This document shows, piece after piece, positions 29,026 to 37,343 of a DNA stretch of 64,000 bases (positions are counted from its first letter, which is position 1; every line of letters starts with the position of its first letter). The position numbers and the translations under genes are program-made. The DNA lies in NCBI RefSeq assembly GCF_009982895.1, contig NZ_WXZL01000003.1:211706-275705 (forward strand). Reading direction: 5' to 3'. The DNA is from Deinococcus alpinitundrae (GTDB lineage: Bacteria > Deinococcota > Deinococci > Deinococcales > Deinococcaceae). The notes under the pieces were generated by a model. The model searched no databases. It had not been told where the DNA came from and saw nothing but the letters and a program-made list of their open reading frames with translations.

Positions 29026-29612
29026 TGGGAGAAATACGCCCATCGAGGAAACCCTGGAAGCCCTCAACGACCTGGTGAGAATGGGCAAGATGCGCTACAT
29101 CGGGGCCAGCACCATGTACTCCTGGCAGTTCGTCAAGATCGTCTACACCTCGCGGCTGCGCGGCTGGAGCGAGTTTGTCAGCATGCAGTGTCAGCTCAAC
29201 GCCGCCTACCGCGAGGAGGAGCGCGAGATGATTCCGTTTTGCCCGCTGGCACGCGGCCTACTCAGCGGTGCACCCCAATCGCTTCGCAACACCACCGATC
29301 ACTTCAACGCCGATCAGTCCGGCGACCAGATCAGCTTTGACATCGCCGCCGCCGTGGGGCGTCATCTCCAGCCAGGTGGCCCTGAACTGGGTCACGAACC
29401 GCCCCGGCGTGACGAGTACACTGGTGGGCGTGGAAACGGCGGCGCAGCTCGACGAGCAGATCGCCGCCCTCGACCTTCAGCTCACCCCCGCCGAGGAACT
29501 TGAACTCAACCGGCTGTACACGCCCTCGGATGTGATCAACGACCACAACGTCAACCGCATTCCGCGCATGGTTCGCCCGCCCCCGGCGGCGCAAGAAGAG
29601 GTCAACGCATGA
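29026..29612 (+). pseudogene. Decayed aldo/keto reductase
   Basis: The plus-strand reading from about 29026 matches the middle of an aldo/keto reductase: NTPIEETLEALNDLVRMGKM, RYIGASTMYSWQFVKI and FVSMQCQLNAAYREEEREMI. It then jumps from MIPF straight to CPLARGLLSG, an in-frame loss of roughly a dozen residues. A frameshift near 29360 moves the C-terminus (SSQVALNWVTNRPGVTSTLV and VETAAQLDEQIAAL) into another frame, ending at 29612. The first third, including the catalytic Asp/Tyr/Lys residues, is absent. The 3' end still overlaps the ATG of the intact aldehyde dehydrogenase, showing that the two were once an operon. Confidence 0.85.
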
Positions 29613-31012
29613 CTGTCACCGAGAAGCCCAGCACTGCCGCCACCTTCGACCTCGTCAGCCCTTCGAGCGGCCAGGTCATCGCCCAGGTGCCGGACCAGAC
29701 CGTGCAAGACGCCCGCAACGCCGTGGAGCGCAGCGTCAAAGCCTACGCTTCCTGGCGTCAGACCAGCGTGTACGAGCGCTCGGTCCTGCTCAGGAGGTTC
29801 AACGACCTGATGCTGCGCGACGTGGACGAGATCGCGCGCCTGATCGCCTCCGAGATGGGCAAACCCATCACCGAGGCGGCAGGCGAGGTCAAATACGCCG
29901 CGTCCTTCCTGGAGTGGTACGCCGAGGAAGCCAAGCGGGTCTACGGCACGGTGGTGCCGAGTCAGAACGTCCACAAGCAACTGATCGTCACGCACGAACC
30001 GGTCGGCCCGGTCTACGCGGTGACGCCCTGGAACTTCCCAGCGGCGATGGCGACCCGCAAAATCGGCCCAGCGCTGGCGGCGGGCTGCACCATCATCCTC
30101 AAGGCCGCCGAGCAGTCGCCGCTGACCGCCCTGAAGATGGCCGAATTGTGGACCGAGGCGGGTGGGCCGGCCGACACCTTCATCGTGCTGACCACCTCCG
30201 ATCCGGTGCCGACCACCAAAGTCATGATGGATGACGCCCGTATCCGCAAAATCACCTTCACTGGCAGCACCGAAGTCGGGCGGCTGCTGGCCCAGCAGGC
30301 TGCACCGACCTTGAAACGGGTGTCGCTGGAACTCGGCGGCCACGCGCCGTACCTGATCTTCGACGACGCCGACCTCGATCAGGCGGTGGCCGATGTACTG
30401 GCCTGCAAGTTCCGCAACGCCGGACAGACCTGCGTGTGCGTCAACCGGGTGTATGTGCAGCGCGGTGTTGCCGAAGAGTTTACCCGCAAGCTCAGCGAGG
30501 CCGCCGCTCGGCTCAAGGTGGGCGACCCGCTGGACGCCTCCACCCAGATCGGGCCGCTGGTGGATCAGCAGGGCCTGGACAAAGTCAAGCGCCACGTGGA
30601 AGATGCGCTGAGCAAAGGAGCGACGGCAGTGACGGGCGGCGAGGCCACCGGCGGGCTTTACTTTGCGCCCACCGTGCTGAGTCAGATTACCCCCGACATG
30701 CTGATCATGCAGGAGGAAACCTTCGGCCCGGTGGCGCCAGTGATCGCTTTCGACACCGAAGAGGAAGCGGTGGCGGCGGCGAACAACACCGAGTTCGGGC
30801 TGGCGGCTTATCTGTGGACCACCAATCTGGCGCGCGCTTTCCGGGTCAGCGCGGCGCTGGAGTACGGCATCATCGGGCTGAACGACCCGATTCCCAGTAC
30901 GGCCCAGGCTCCCTTCGGCGGCGTCAAGCAAAGTGGCTACGGCCGCGAGGGTGGGCTGTGGGGCATTCAGGAGTACCTCAGCGTCAAGTATCTGAGCATC
31001 AACGTGAAGTGA
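29609..31012 (+). CDS. NAD(P)-dependent aldehyde dehydrogenase (succinate-semialdehyde type)
   Basis: This 467-residue enzyme is a full-length aldehyde dehydrogenase. It shows the cofactor motif TPWNFPAAMATRKIGPALAA, the FTGSTEVGR loop, the catalytic glutamate in LELGGHAPYLIFDDADLD and the catalytic cysteine in FRNAGQTCVCVNRVYVQ. ARLKVGDPLDASTQIGPLVD and QEETFGPVAPV are also typical. Its closest pattern is the succinate-semialdehyde or glutarate-semialdehyde dehydrogenase group rather than methylmalonate-semialdehyde (IolA) enzymes. It starts inside the stop of the decayed aldo/keto reductase. A strong hairpin follows its stop. Confidence 0.92.
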   Translation: MTVTEKPSTAATFDLVSPSSGQVIAQVPDQTVQDARNAVERSVKAYASWRQTSVYERSVLLRRFNDLMLRDVDEIARLIASEMGKPITEAAGEVKYAASFLEWYAEEAKRVYGTVVPSQNVHKQLIVTHEPVGPVYAVTPWNFPAAMATRKIGPALAAGCTIILKAAEQSPLTALKMAELWTEAGGPADTFIVLTTSDPVPTTKVMMDDARIRKITFTGSTEVGRLLAQQAAPTLKRVSLELGGHAPYLIFDDADLDQAVADVLACKFRNAGQTCVCVNRVYVQRGVAEEFTRKLSEAAARLKVGDPLDASTQIGPLVDQQGLDKVKRHVEDALSKGATAVTGGEATGGLYFAPTVLSQITPDMLIMQEETFGPVAPVIAFDTEEEAVAAANNTEFGLAAYLWTTNLARAFRVSAALEYGIIGLNDPIPSTAQAPFGGVKQSGYGREGGLWGIQEYLSVKYLSINVK

Positions 31013-31031
31013 TCTGACGGTCAACGGAACG

Positions 31032-31069
31032 GCCAACACCCCGCCTTCCAGCTCAGGCGGGGTGTTGGC
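31032..31069. terminator. Bidirectional hairpin terminator
   Basis: A perfect 14-base stem (GCCAACACCCCGCC at 31032-31045, complement at 31056-31069) with a ten-base loop separates the convergent aldehyde dehydrogenase (plus) and DUF892 gene (minus). It is placed 20 bases after one stop and 18 bases after the other. There is no T-tract on either side, but the stem is by far the most stable in this part of the window. Confidence 0.7.
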
Positions 31070-31086
31070 GTAAAGCTGCACCCACT

Positions 31087-31599
31087 TCAGGCCGAAGCGG
31101 CTTCCACGTTGATCTGCTTGGAGAGCTGGGTCAACTTCTGGTCGGTGTCCTTTTCCTCCTGCTCGCTGGCTGCCAGCAGATCGGCGTGCTGACCGAAGCC
31201 CAGCACCTCCGCGTAGGTGCGGACCGTGCCGTACCCAGCGATCTCGTAGTGCTCGACCCGCTGCCCGGAGGCGATCAACCCCGCATCCTTGACGGCAGGT
31301 ACGGCTTTCTCCTTGATCATGTCGCTGCCCTCGGCCACCAGGCCCTGCATGGCCTTACAGGTGTGTCCGCCGGGAGTCTCGCCCAGATCGGCGAAGATGC
31401 TCTCCAGGCGCTGCAACTGCTGCTGCGTCTGTCCCAGGTGCTCCATGAACCCCTGTTTGAGTTCCGGTGTGCTGGCCGCCTCGGCCATTTTCGGCAGCGC
31501 CTCGGTGAGCTGCGTTTCTGCCGAGTACAGATCGCGCAGCTGCTCAACGTAGAGATCTTTGAGGTCTTTCATCTTCATGCCCAGTCCGAATAGTGCCAT
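31087..31599 (-). CDS. YciE/YciF-type ferritin-like protein (DUF892)
   Basis: This 170-residue helical protein belongs to the DUF892 ferritin-like family (YciE/YciF). It has KDLYVEQLRDLYSAETQLTE at the N-terminus, the paired helices EAASTPELKQGFMEHLGQT and DAGLIASGQRVEHYEIAGYG, and a final helix AASEQEEKDTDQKLTQLSKQ. The Glu and His residues at the dimetal positions (E in SAETQ, E/H in MEHLGQT, E/H in VEHYEIAGYG) are present. Family members are associated with stress responses, and such proteins are common in desiccation- and radiation-tolerant bacteria. The ATG has GGGAGG upstream. It appears to be a single-gene unit. Confidence 0.9.
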   Translation of the reverse strand: MALFGLGMKMKDLKDLYVEQLRDLYSAETQLTEALPKMAEAASTPELKQGFMEHLGQTQQQLQRLESIFADLGETPGGHTCKAMQGLVAEGSDMIKEKAVPAVKDAGLIASGQRVEHYEIAGYGTVRTYAEVLGFGQHADLLAASEQEEKDTDQKLTQLSKQINVEAASA

Positions 31600-31921
31600 G
31601 TCGTCCTCCCAGGCGTTGGTGCCTGTCCCGAGTCTGACGAACGGCTATGGCTGGGCTATAGGAAAGCCGTGAACAGGTATTTAACCGGCTTTGGGGTGGG
31701 CTTGAAGATGAAGATGGGCGCGGAGGGTGGGAACGCTCAGTCAGCTTCCCTACCCTCACACTCGATCACCCACCGAGTAGAGCCGAGCTGGAGGCCAACT
31801 TGACCGTGCCGAGCCCCAGTGAGCGGCCCAACACCTCGGCGTTCCGATTGGCTCCGGCAAGGTCACCTTCTAGAAAGTCAGACGTTCAGATTCGGCGCTG
31901 GGAGCACTGGGGAAATGGCCT
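31600..31921. other. Intergenic region without recognisable genes
   Basis: This 322-base stretch lies upstream of the DUF892 gene and downstream of the alcohol dehydrogenase gene on the same strand. It should contain the DUF892 promoter. I could not identify a convincing -35/-10 pair, tRNA or repeat. A short minus-strand frame (31544-31759) overlaps the DUF892 gene and has no support. Confidence 0.4.
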
Positions 31922-33007
31922 TCAGGGAAGTTGCGGCTCCAGCACCACCTTGATGGCCTGATCCCGGTAGTCGGCCAGCATCTCGAAGGCCTGACGCACC
32001 TGTGAGAGCGGCAGGGTGTGGGTCACGATGGCATTCACGTCGATGCGCCCGCTGCGCACATACTCGATGGCCCGCGGGTAGATATCGCCCATCCGCCGCG
32101 AGAGCTTGATGGTCAGCCCCTTGCGGCGCACCTGCGAGCCGGTCAGCGTGAACTCGTCGCCGTCGGGAATGCCCACCAGCACCACCTTGCCGCCGATGCG
32201 CACCGCCTCAGTGGCGTGGCGCGGGCCGAGCGGGCTGGTCGTCGCCTCGATGACCACGTCCGCCCCGCGCGTGGGCGTGTCGTTCACGGAAGCCAGGTAA
32301 CTCGGCACGTCGGCAAACACCGCCGTCGCACCGAGTTCGCGCGCCTTCTCGCGGCGGTATTCGAGCGGGTCGATGACCGCCAGTCTGAGTGCGCCGCTGA
32401 TCCGGGCCAGCATCAGCACGTACAGCCCGATGGTGCCCGCGCCCAGAATCGCCAGGTGACTGCCGGGCCGCAGCTTGGCGAGGTCGAGCGCATGCATCGC
32501 CACGCCGAGCGGTTCGAGCAGGGCCGCCTGGGTGGCGGTGAAGCCCTGGGGCATGGCGTAGACCGTGCTGAGCGGCACCGAGATGTACTCGGCCATCGCC
32601 CCTGGGTGCGGCGGCGCGCCGACGAAAATCATGTTGGGGCACAGGTGAGGGTTGCCCTCGTGGCACCAGAAGCAGTGGCCGCACGGCTGGGCCGGATCGA
32701 CGGCGACCAGGGTGCCGTCTGCGAGGCCGTAGTCGGCCCCGCTGCCCTCAGCCACCACGCCCGCGAACTCGTGGCCCGGGGTGAAGGCTGCACTCACCAC
32801 GGCTGAGCCGATCTTGCCTTCGTGCCAGTAGTGCAGGTCCGAGCCGCAGACGCTGTTGGCCTGTACCTGGATCAGCACCTCGCCGGGTTTGGGCCGGGGT
32901 TTGTCGATCTGGCCGTACTCGATGTGGTGCGCCCCACGCATGATCGCGGCGGCCATCGGCTGGGGCGGGGCGCTCGGAAGGTCGGCGGACAGGTCCTGGG
33001 TGGTCAC
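31922..33007 (-). CDS. Zinc-dependent medium-chain alcohol/polyol dehydrogenase
   Basis: This 361-residue enzyme has the catalytic-zinc motif GHEFAGVVAEG with the upstream Cys in SVCGSDLHYWHEG, and the four-cysteine structural zinc loop (CGHCFWCHEGNPHLC). The Rossmann region is LAILGAGTIGLYVLMLA. It resembles sorbitol, L-iditol and threonine dehydrogenases, so a polyol substrate is plausible. The GTG at 33007 has AGAGGAG upstream. A perfect 14-base palindrome lies about 35 bases ahead of the start. It is adjacent to the myo-inositol operon but is separated from it by a hairpin and has its own control region. Confidence 0.9.
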   Translation of the reverse strand: MTTQDLSADLPSAPPQPMAAAIMRGAHHIEYGQIDKPRPKPGEVLIQVQANSVCGSDLHYWHEGKIGSAVVSAAFTPGHEFAGVVAEGSGADYGLADGTLVAVDPAQPCGHCFWCHEGNPHLCPNMIFVGAPPHPGAMAEYISVPLSTVYAMPQGFTATQAALLEPLGVAMHALDLAKLRPGSHLAILGAGTIGLYVLMLARISGALRLAVIDPLEYRREKARELGATAVFADVPSYLASVNDTPTRGADVVIEATTSPLGPRHATEAVRIGGKVVLVGIPDGDEFTLTGSQVRRKGLTIKLSRRMGDIYPRAIEYVRSGRIDVNAIVTHTLPLSQVRQAFEMLADYRDQAIKVVLEPQLP

Positions 33008-33041
33008 CGGAAAACTCCTCTGGGGGTGAGAGAGGGAGAGA

Positions 33042-33055
33042 TGTGAACGTTCACA
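33042..33055. promoter_or_regulatory. Perfect palindromic operator upstream of the alcohol dehydrogenase
   Basis: TGTGAACGTTCACA is a perfect 14-base palindrome. On the minus strand a TTGACC (33065-33060) lies immediately upstream, so the palindrome would occupy the spacer between -35 and -10 of the dehydrogenase promoter; the -10 itself (ATCTCT) is weak. The central ACGT dyad fits LacI-type or GntR-type operators. CRP needs a six-base spacer between TGTGA and TCACA, and here there are four. Confidence 0.6.
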
Positions 33056-33300
33056 ACAGGGTCAAGTCTACACGGCCAGTGGGTGCGGAAGGTGTGGCCA
33101 GCTTTCAGGAGCGTGGGCAAGGGAAGGGCCAGTCCTGACGAGAATGCGTGCCTCCCTGCCCGCACTGGGGCCTGCACAAAATCCTGATTGATTTGTCAGC
33201 CTGCTTCATCCGATTGGAGCCGGTCTTGAAGTCGCTCAGCTTGAGACATCGAGACGGCGGCGACGGTGCATGGAGAGCAGCACAGCCCCAGGTGCGCCGA

Positions 33301-33328
33301 CAGACCGGAGTTCTGACCTGCCGGTCTG
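33301..33328 (-). terminator. Possible terminator after iolB
   Basis: CAGACCGG (33301-33308) and CCGGTCTG (33321-33328) form a perfect eight-base stem with a 12-base loop, one base past the iolB stop codon. No T-run follows on the minus strand. It marks the end of the iolDECGB operon. The rest of the gap to the alcohol dehydrogenase operator (33056-33300) holds nothing I can identify. Confidence 0.45.
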
Positions 33329-33329
33329 G

Positions 33330-34181
33330 TCAATCCTGGGCTGATTTGTCCTGAACTGGCAACTCCTGGATGGGTAAATGCATTGCCCGGCCTGACCAGT
33401 CCTGGCGCATCCAGGCCCACTGCGCCTCGTCCAGCGGCGGCGTGCTGCGCTGCTCGCCTACAGCCTCACCCGCCATGAAGTTGAGGTAGTAGACGTTGCT
33501 GCCCGGTGCGGCGGCCACCGGGTGATAGCCGCGTGGCGAGAGGATCACATCGCCGTCGCGGGCCAGCAGCAGTTCGTCGAGGCCGTCTTCCGGCGAGTAG
33601 TTGCGGTGAACGGCCCAGCCTTCCGGCGGCTGAATGCGGTAGTGATAGGTTTCCTCGATATACAAGCTGCCGAGTTGCCCGTCGTGGCGGTGCGGGGGCC
33701 AGCCGCTCCAGTTGCCGCTGGGGGTATAGACCTCGTAAAGCAGCAGGCGCTCAGCAGGCAGGTCCGGTCCCAGGATGTGCGAGACCTGCCGGGTGGCGTT
33801 GGCTCCGCCGCGCAGCTCAACACGCATTTCCCTGGGCCCGAACAGCCGCAGCGGCAGCTGGCCTTCCGCTGGAGCGCCGCCGTGCGCGAAGGTACTGTCC
33901 GCCTGGGCCGTGATGACAAACGCCGTGCCGGGCGGCAGGTAGACGACGTGGGGCAGCTCGGTGAAGACGCTCTCCCGCTTCAGCTCGAAGCGCTGACCGC
34001 CCGCCTCCAGCGTGAAGTGTCCAGCCTGCGGCACAACGGCCATTTCCAGGCCCCGCGTGTTGCTGCTGAAGGTTTCGCCCGCCCTGAGCTGACGCACGCC
34101 GAACGACAGGTAGCGCCAGCCTGCCGTCTCAGGCGTCACGCCAAGGTCGCCGAGGGGGCCAGGCTTGAGGTGATGGCTCAC
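33330..34181 (-). CDS. iolB: 5-deoxy-glucuronate isomerase IolB
   Basis: This 283-residue double-cupin enzyme is IolB, which converts 5-deoxy-D-glucuronate to 2-deoxy-5-keto-D-gluconate. It contains YLSFGVRQLRAGETFSSNTR, LLLYEVYTPSGNWSGWPPHR with the metal-binding HRHD just after, LYIEETYHYRIQPPEGWAVH and SPRGYHPVAAAPGSNVYYLN, all conserved in the family. It is the last gene of the inositol operon and overlaps iolG by four bases. Length is normal. Confidence 0.95.
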   Translation of the reverse strand: MSHHLKPGPLGDLGVTPETAGWRYLSFGVRQLRAGETFSSNTRGLEMAVVPQAGHFTLEAGGQRFELKRESVFTELPHVVYLPPGTAFVITAQADSTFAHGGAPAEGQLPLRLFGPREMRVELRGGANATRQVSHILGPDLPAERLLLYEVYTPSGNWSGWPPHRHDGQLGSLYIEETYHYRIQPPEGWAVHRNYSPEDGLDELLLARDGDVILSPRGYHPVAAAPGSNVYYLNFMAGEAVGEQRSTPPLDEAQWAWMRQDWSGRAMHLPIQELPVQDKSAQD

Positions 34182-35218
34182 GCGTGTTGTCCGTCGGCTT
34201 GCACCTCGGCCACCTTCACCGCCCGGCCCTCGCGCAGACTCCGCGTACAGGCCAGCGCCAGTCGAAGCGATTCCACCGCATCGAACACTCCCGGCTGCGG
34301 CGGTGCTCCGGCCTGCAATGCGGCGACGAAGGCCCCAATCTCGGCGCGGTAGGCGTCCTTGAAACGGTCCATGAAAAAGTGGTAATGGTCCATCTGTACG
34401 CCCTGGGCGTAGCTCAGCAGCGGCGTCTTGGGGGTGGCGTCCAGCACGAACTTGCCGCCGGAGCCGAAAACCTCGGTGCGCACGTCGTAGCCGTAGACGG
34501 CCCGGCGCGAATTCTGTACCACGCCCTGCGCGCCGCCCACGAATTTCAGCAGCACGGTGGTCGTATCGGCGTCGCCCATATCGGCGATGGCCGGATCGAT
34601 TTTGGCGTCGCCGATCGCCAGCACTTCCTCCACCTCGCCGACCAGAAAGCGGGCGATGTCGAGGTCGTGGATGGCTTGATCGAGGAAAATGCCGCCCGAC
34701 ACCTTCAAGTAGTCCAGCGGCGGTGGGGCCGGGTCACGTCCGGTGGCGGCGAACTGCTCGATGGTGCCGAGTTCACCCGCCAGAATGCGCTGCTTCGCCT
34801 GCGCGAACCCCGCGTCGAAGCGGCGCTGGAAACCGATCTGAAAGGCCACGCCGCATTCCTCGACCACCCGCATAACACGCTCGGTCTCGCCCAGGTCGGC
34901 GGCCACCGGCTTCTCGCAGAAGATGGCCTTGCCCGCCCGCGCCGCCGCCTCGATCAGCGCCGCGTGGGTGCTGGTGGGCGTCACGATGATGACGGCTTGC
35001 ACCTGCGGGTCGTGAATGGCGTCGAGCGGATCGGCGTAGACGGTTGCAGCGCGGGTGAGCTGGGCCAGGCGGGCGGCGGCCTCGGGCAGCGGGTCGGCCA
35101 CCGCCATCACCTGCGCTTGTGGCAAGCTGGCCAGCGCCTGGCCGTGCTCGAGACCCATGCGGCCCGCGCCGAGCACGGCAAAGCGGATGGGGGCGGTGGG
35201 GGAGGGAGGATTGGTCAT
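34178..35218 (-). CDS. iolG: Inositol 2-dehydrogenase IolG (Gfo/Idh/MocA family)
   Basis: This 346-residue dehydrogenase has the NAD motif RFAVLGAGRMGLEHGQALA, the EKP motif (AIFCEKPVAADLGETERVM) and GFQRRFDAGFAQAKQRI, then GGIFLDQAIHDLDIARFL, which carries the catalytic Asp and His of inositol dehydrogenases. I start at the ATG at 35218, preceded by AAGGAG; the open frame extends upstream without homology. It oxidises myo-inositol to scyllo-inosose, the first step of the pathway completed by iolE, iolD, iolB and iolC. A 173-base gap separates it from iolC, so it could also have an internal promoter. Confidence 0.93.
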   Translation of the reverse strand: MTNPPSPTAPIRFAVLGAGRMGLEHGQALASLPQAQVMAVADPLPEAAARLAQLTRAATVYADPLDAIHDPQVQAVIIVTPTSTHAALIEAAARAGKAIFCEKPVAADLGETERVMRVVEECGVAFQIGFQRRFDAGFAQAKQRILAGELGTIEQFAATGRDPAPPPLDYLKVSGGIFLDQAIHDLDIARFLVGEVEEVLAIGDAKIDPAIADMGDADTTTVLLKFVGGAQGVVQNSRRAVYGYDVRTEVFGSGGKFVLDATPKTPLLSYAQGVQMDHYHFFMDRFKDAYRAEIGAFVAALQAGAPPQPGVFDAVESLRLALACTRSLREGRAVKVAEVQADGQHA

Positions 35219-35391
35219 GTGGGGGCGACTCCTTGTGGAATTGGTCGGCTTAGTGGGCAAGGTTGAGTGGGTGGGTACGGCGGTCAGGCGCAATGCCGTT
35301 TCAGGGCCAGTGTACGGGTTGACAGACAGGCCACCTGAACGAAGTGCCCGCGCTCTTGTGGTGGGCCTCAGGTCTGAGCGGGGTCACCGCT

Positions 35392-36399
35392 TCACCCTCC
35401 GTCCATCAGCGCCTGCACCTCGTCCCAGGTGGGGGTGAAGTTGGCGCAGCCGATGCGCGTGACCACGATGGCTCCGCAGGCGTTGCCCAGCCGGGCGCTC
35501 TGCGCCCAGTCCATGCCGCGCAGGCGGCCCGTGATGAGGCCCGCCGCGAAGGCGTCGCCTGCGCCCAGCACGCTCAGCACCTCCACGGCAAAGCCGGGCA
35601 CGGGGATCGGTGCCTCATTCTGGCGGTGAACCGTGCAGCCGCGTTCTCCCTCCTTGACCACCACCACCGGCGCGTCCTCCAGCAGGGCAGCGGTATTGGC
35701 GGCCACGTCGCCGCGAATCTCCGGAGCGGTGACCATGCTGTGGCGGATGACCACGTCCGCCGGGTCTCGCAGCCGGGCCGCGTTGATCTCCTCTTCGGTG
35801 CCGAGAATCACGTCCACGTCGCGCAGCACGCTGCGGATGCTCAGGCCATAGCCGAGGGGGTCCGGCCACTGGTCGGCCCGGAAATCGAGGTCGAAGTAAA
35901 CCGTGACGCCTGCCTCGTGTGCCCGCCGCGCCGCGCTGAGGGTCGCCGAGCGGCTGGGGTCTCTCGCCAGGGCCGAGCCGTTGATGACCAGTGCGCGGGC
36001 CGCTTCGATCGGCGCGTCCTGAATATCTTTGATGCTGAGCTGAATGTCGGCGGCGTTCTCGCGGTAAAAGGTGATCGGAAATCTGTCGGGCGGCTGAATG
36101 CCCAGCAGCACGGCGCTGGTACGGGTGCCGGGCTTGCGCGAAATGAAGCGCGTCTCGACCCCCTCGCGCTCCAGCCCCTTCAGGAGAAAATCTCCGACCT
36201 GATCCTCACCCACCGCCGTCAGCAGCGCCGCCCGCACGCCCAGTCGACTCGCCCCCACCGCAATGTTCAGCGGGCTGCCGCCCAGATACGCTCCGAAGCG
36301 GGTGATGTCGGCGAAGGCCGCGCCGATGTCGTCGGAATAGAGGTCGAGGCTGCTGCGGCCCAGGGTGAACAGTTCGGCGGGAAGCGGCTCAGCGGTCAA
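35392..36399 (-). CDS. iolC: 5-dehydro-2-deoxygluconokinase IolC
   Basis: This 335-residue PfkB-family kinase phosphorylates 2-deoxy-5-keto-D-gluconate. It has the N-terminal GRSSLDLYSDDIGAAFADI, the substrate motif YLGGSPLNIAVGASRLG and the C-terminal ATP/anion-hole signature LSVLGAGDAFAAGLITG. FYRENAADIQLS is characteristic of IolC. The start is a TTG that overlaps the TGA of iolE, another coupled start. The fused aldolase domain seen in some IolC proteins is absent, and iolJ is not in the window. Confidence 0.94.
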   Translation of the reverse strand: MTAEPLPAELFTLGRSSLDLYSDDIGAAFADITRFGAYLGGSPLNIAVGASRLGVRAALLTAVGEDQVGDFLLKGLEREGVETRFISRKPGTRTSAVLLGIQPPDRFPITFYRENAADIQLSIKDIQDAPIEAARALVINGSALARDPSRSATLSAARRAHEAGVTVYFDLDFRADQWPDPLGYGLSIRSVLRDVDVILGTEEEINAARLRDPADVVIRHSMVTAPEIRGDVAANTAALLEDAPVVVVKEGERGCTVHRQNEAPIPVPGFAVEVLSVLGAGDAFAAGLITGRLRGMDWAQSARLGNACGAIVVTRIGCANFTPTWDEVQALMDGG

Positions 36400-37343
36400 A
36401 GCGCCGTTCCTTCAACACTTGATGGCGTCAGTCCGTCCAGATAGATCCGGTTGGCCCGCGCACTCACCAGCGGCTCGCCCATGCCCGGCAGCACGTCCTG
36501 CTCCACCGTGATCCAGCCCCGGTAGCCGGTCTGCTCCAGTTCGCCCAGCACCGCCGGGAACGGCACCGCGCCGCGCCCCAGCTCGCAGAAGACGCCCGCG
36601 CCCACCGCCTGCTGGTAGTGGAGGGCACCCTGGCGGGCCTGGGCTGCCACCTCGGCGCTCATGTCCTTGAAGTGCACGTACCAGACACGTTCGCGGAACT
36701 GCTTGAGGCCGTCCAGTACCGTCTGCGGATCGCTGCCGCCACTGCCGTAGAGAAAATGCCCGGTGTCGAACACCAGTCCGATCAGTTCGGGGTCGGTATG
36801 CTTCAGGAATTTGGCGATTTCAGCGGGCGTTTCCACATAACCGCCGCAGTGATGATGAAATACGGTTCGCAGTCCGGTTTCCGCTTTCACCGCGCGGGCG
36901 ATGCGCTCTGCTCCGGCGCTGAAGATTTGCCAGTCCGCCGCGTCCAGGCCCAGTTCCGGCTTGATTCGTCCGGCGTGCTGCGCCCTTGCCGGGTCGCGGC
37001 TGTGCTCGTCGGCCAGCACCACCAGCGGCGTCCAGTCGGGGTCGCCCAGATCGGCCACCGCCGCCAGTTGCCGCGCCACCCGCAGCACCCGCATCTCGCC
37101 CTCGGCGTGGGCGCTCTCGTCACGCAGGTACACGCCCTCGTAAGCGCCCAGCATGGTCAGATGGCGCCGACTCAGCGCTTCGCGCAATTCGGTCACATCC
37201 GTCGGGAAGTAGCCGTAATCACCCAGCTCGGTGCCCCGGTAACCCGCCTGCACCAGCTCGTCGAGCATCCGCGCCGCCGGAACCCCCTCGCCGAAGCCTT
37301 CGATGGTGCCCCACGAGCACGGGGCGTTGCCGAATTGAATCAT
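36396..37343 (-). CDS. iolE: Inosose dehydratase IolE
   Basis: This 315-residue TIM-barrel enzyme dehydrates scyllo-inosose to 3,5/4-trihydroxycyclohexane-1,2-dione. It begins IQFGNAPCSWGTIEGFGEG, the IolE hallmark, and contains QAGYRGTELGDYGYFPTD, FHHHCGGYVETPAEIAKFL, LVFDTGHFLYGSGGSDP and WVHFKDM-like VWYVHFKDMSAEV. These supply the metal ligands. It overlaps iolD upstream and iolC downstream by four bases each, so the central operon is translated as a coupled block. Confidence 0.95.
   Translation of the reverse strand: MIQFGNAPCSWGTIEGFGEGVPAARMLDELVQAGYRGTELGDYGYFPTDVTELREALSRRHLTMLGAYEGVYLRDESAHAEGEMRVLRVARQLAAVADLGDPDWTPLVVLADEHSRDPARAQHAGRIKPELGLDAADWQIFSAGAERIARAVKAETGLRTVFHHHCGGYVETPAEIAKFLKHTDPELIGLVFDTGHFLYGSGGSDPQTVLDGLKQFRERVWYVHFKDMSAEVAAQARQGALHYQQAVGAGVFCELGRGAVPFPAVLGELEQTGYRGWITVEQDVLPGMGEPLVSARANRIYLDGLTPSSVEGTAL

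Noticed and set aside
29609..31012. IolA (methylmalonate-semialdehyde dehydrogenase) for the inositol pathway
   Set aside because: The motifs fit the succinate-semialdehyde dehydrogenase group better, and the gene is paired with a decayed aldo/keto reductase, not with the iol operon.
33042..33055. CRP binding site
   Set aside because: TGTGA and TCACA are separated by four bases, not six, so it is better read as a LacI/GntR-type palindrome.
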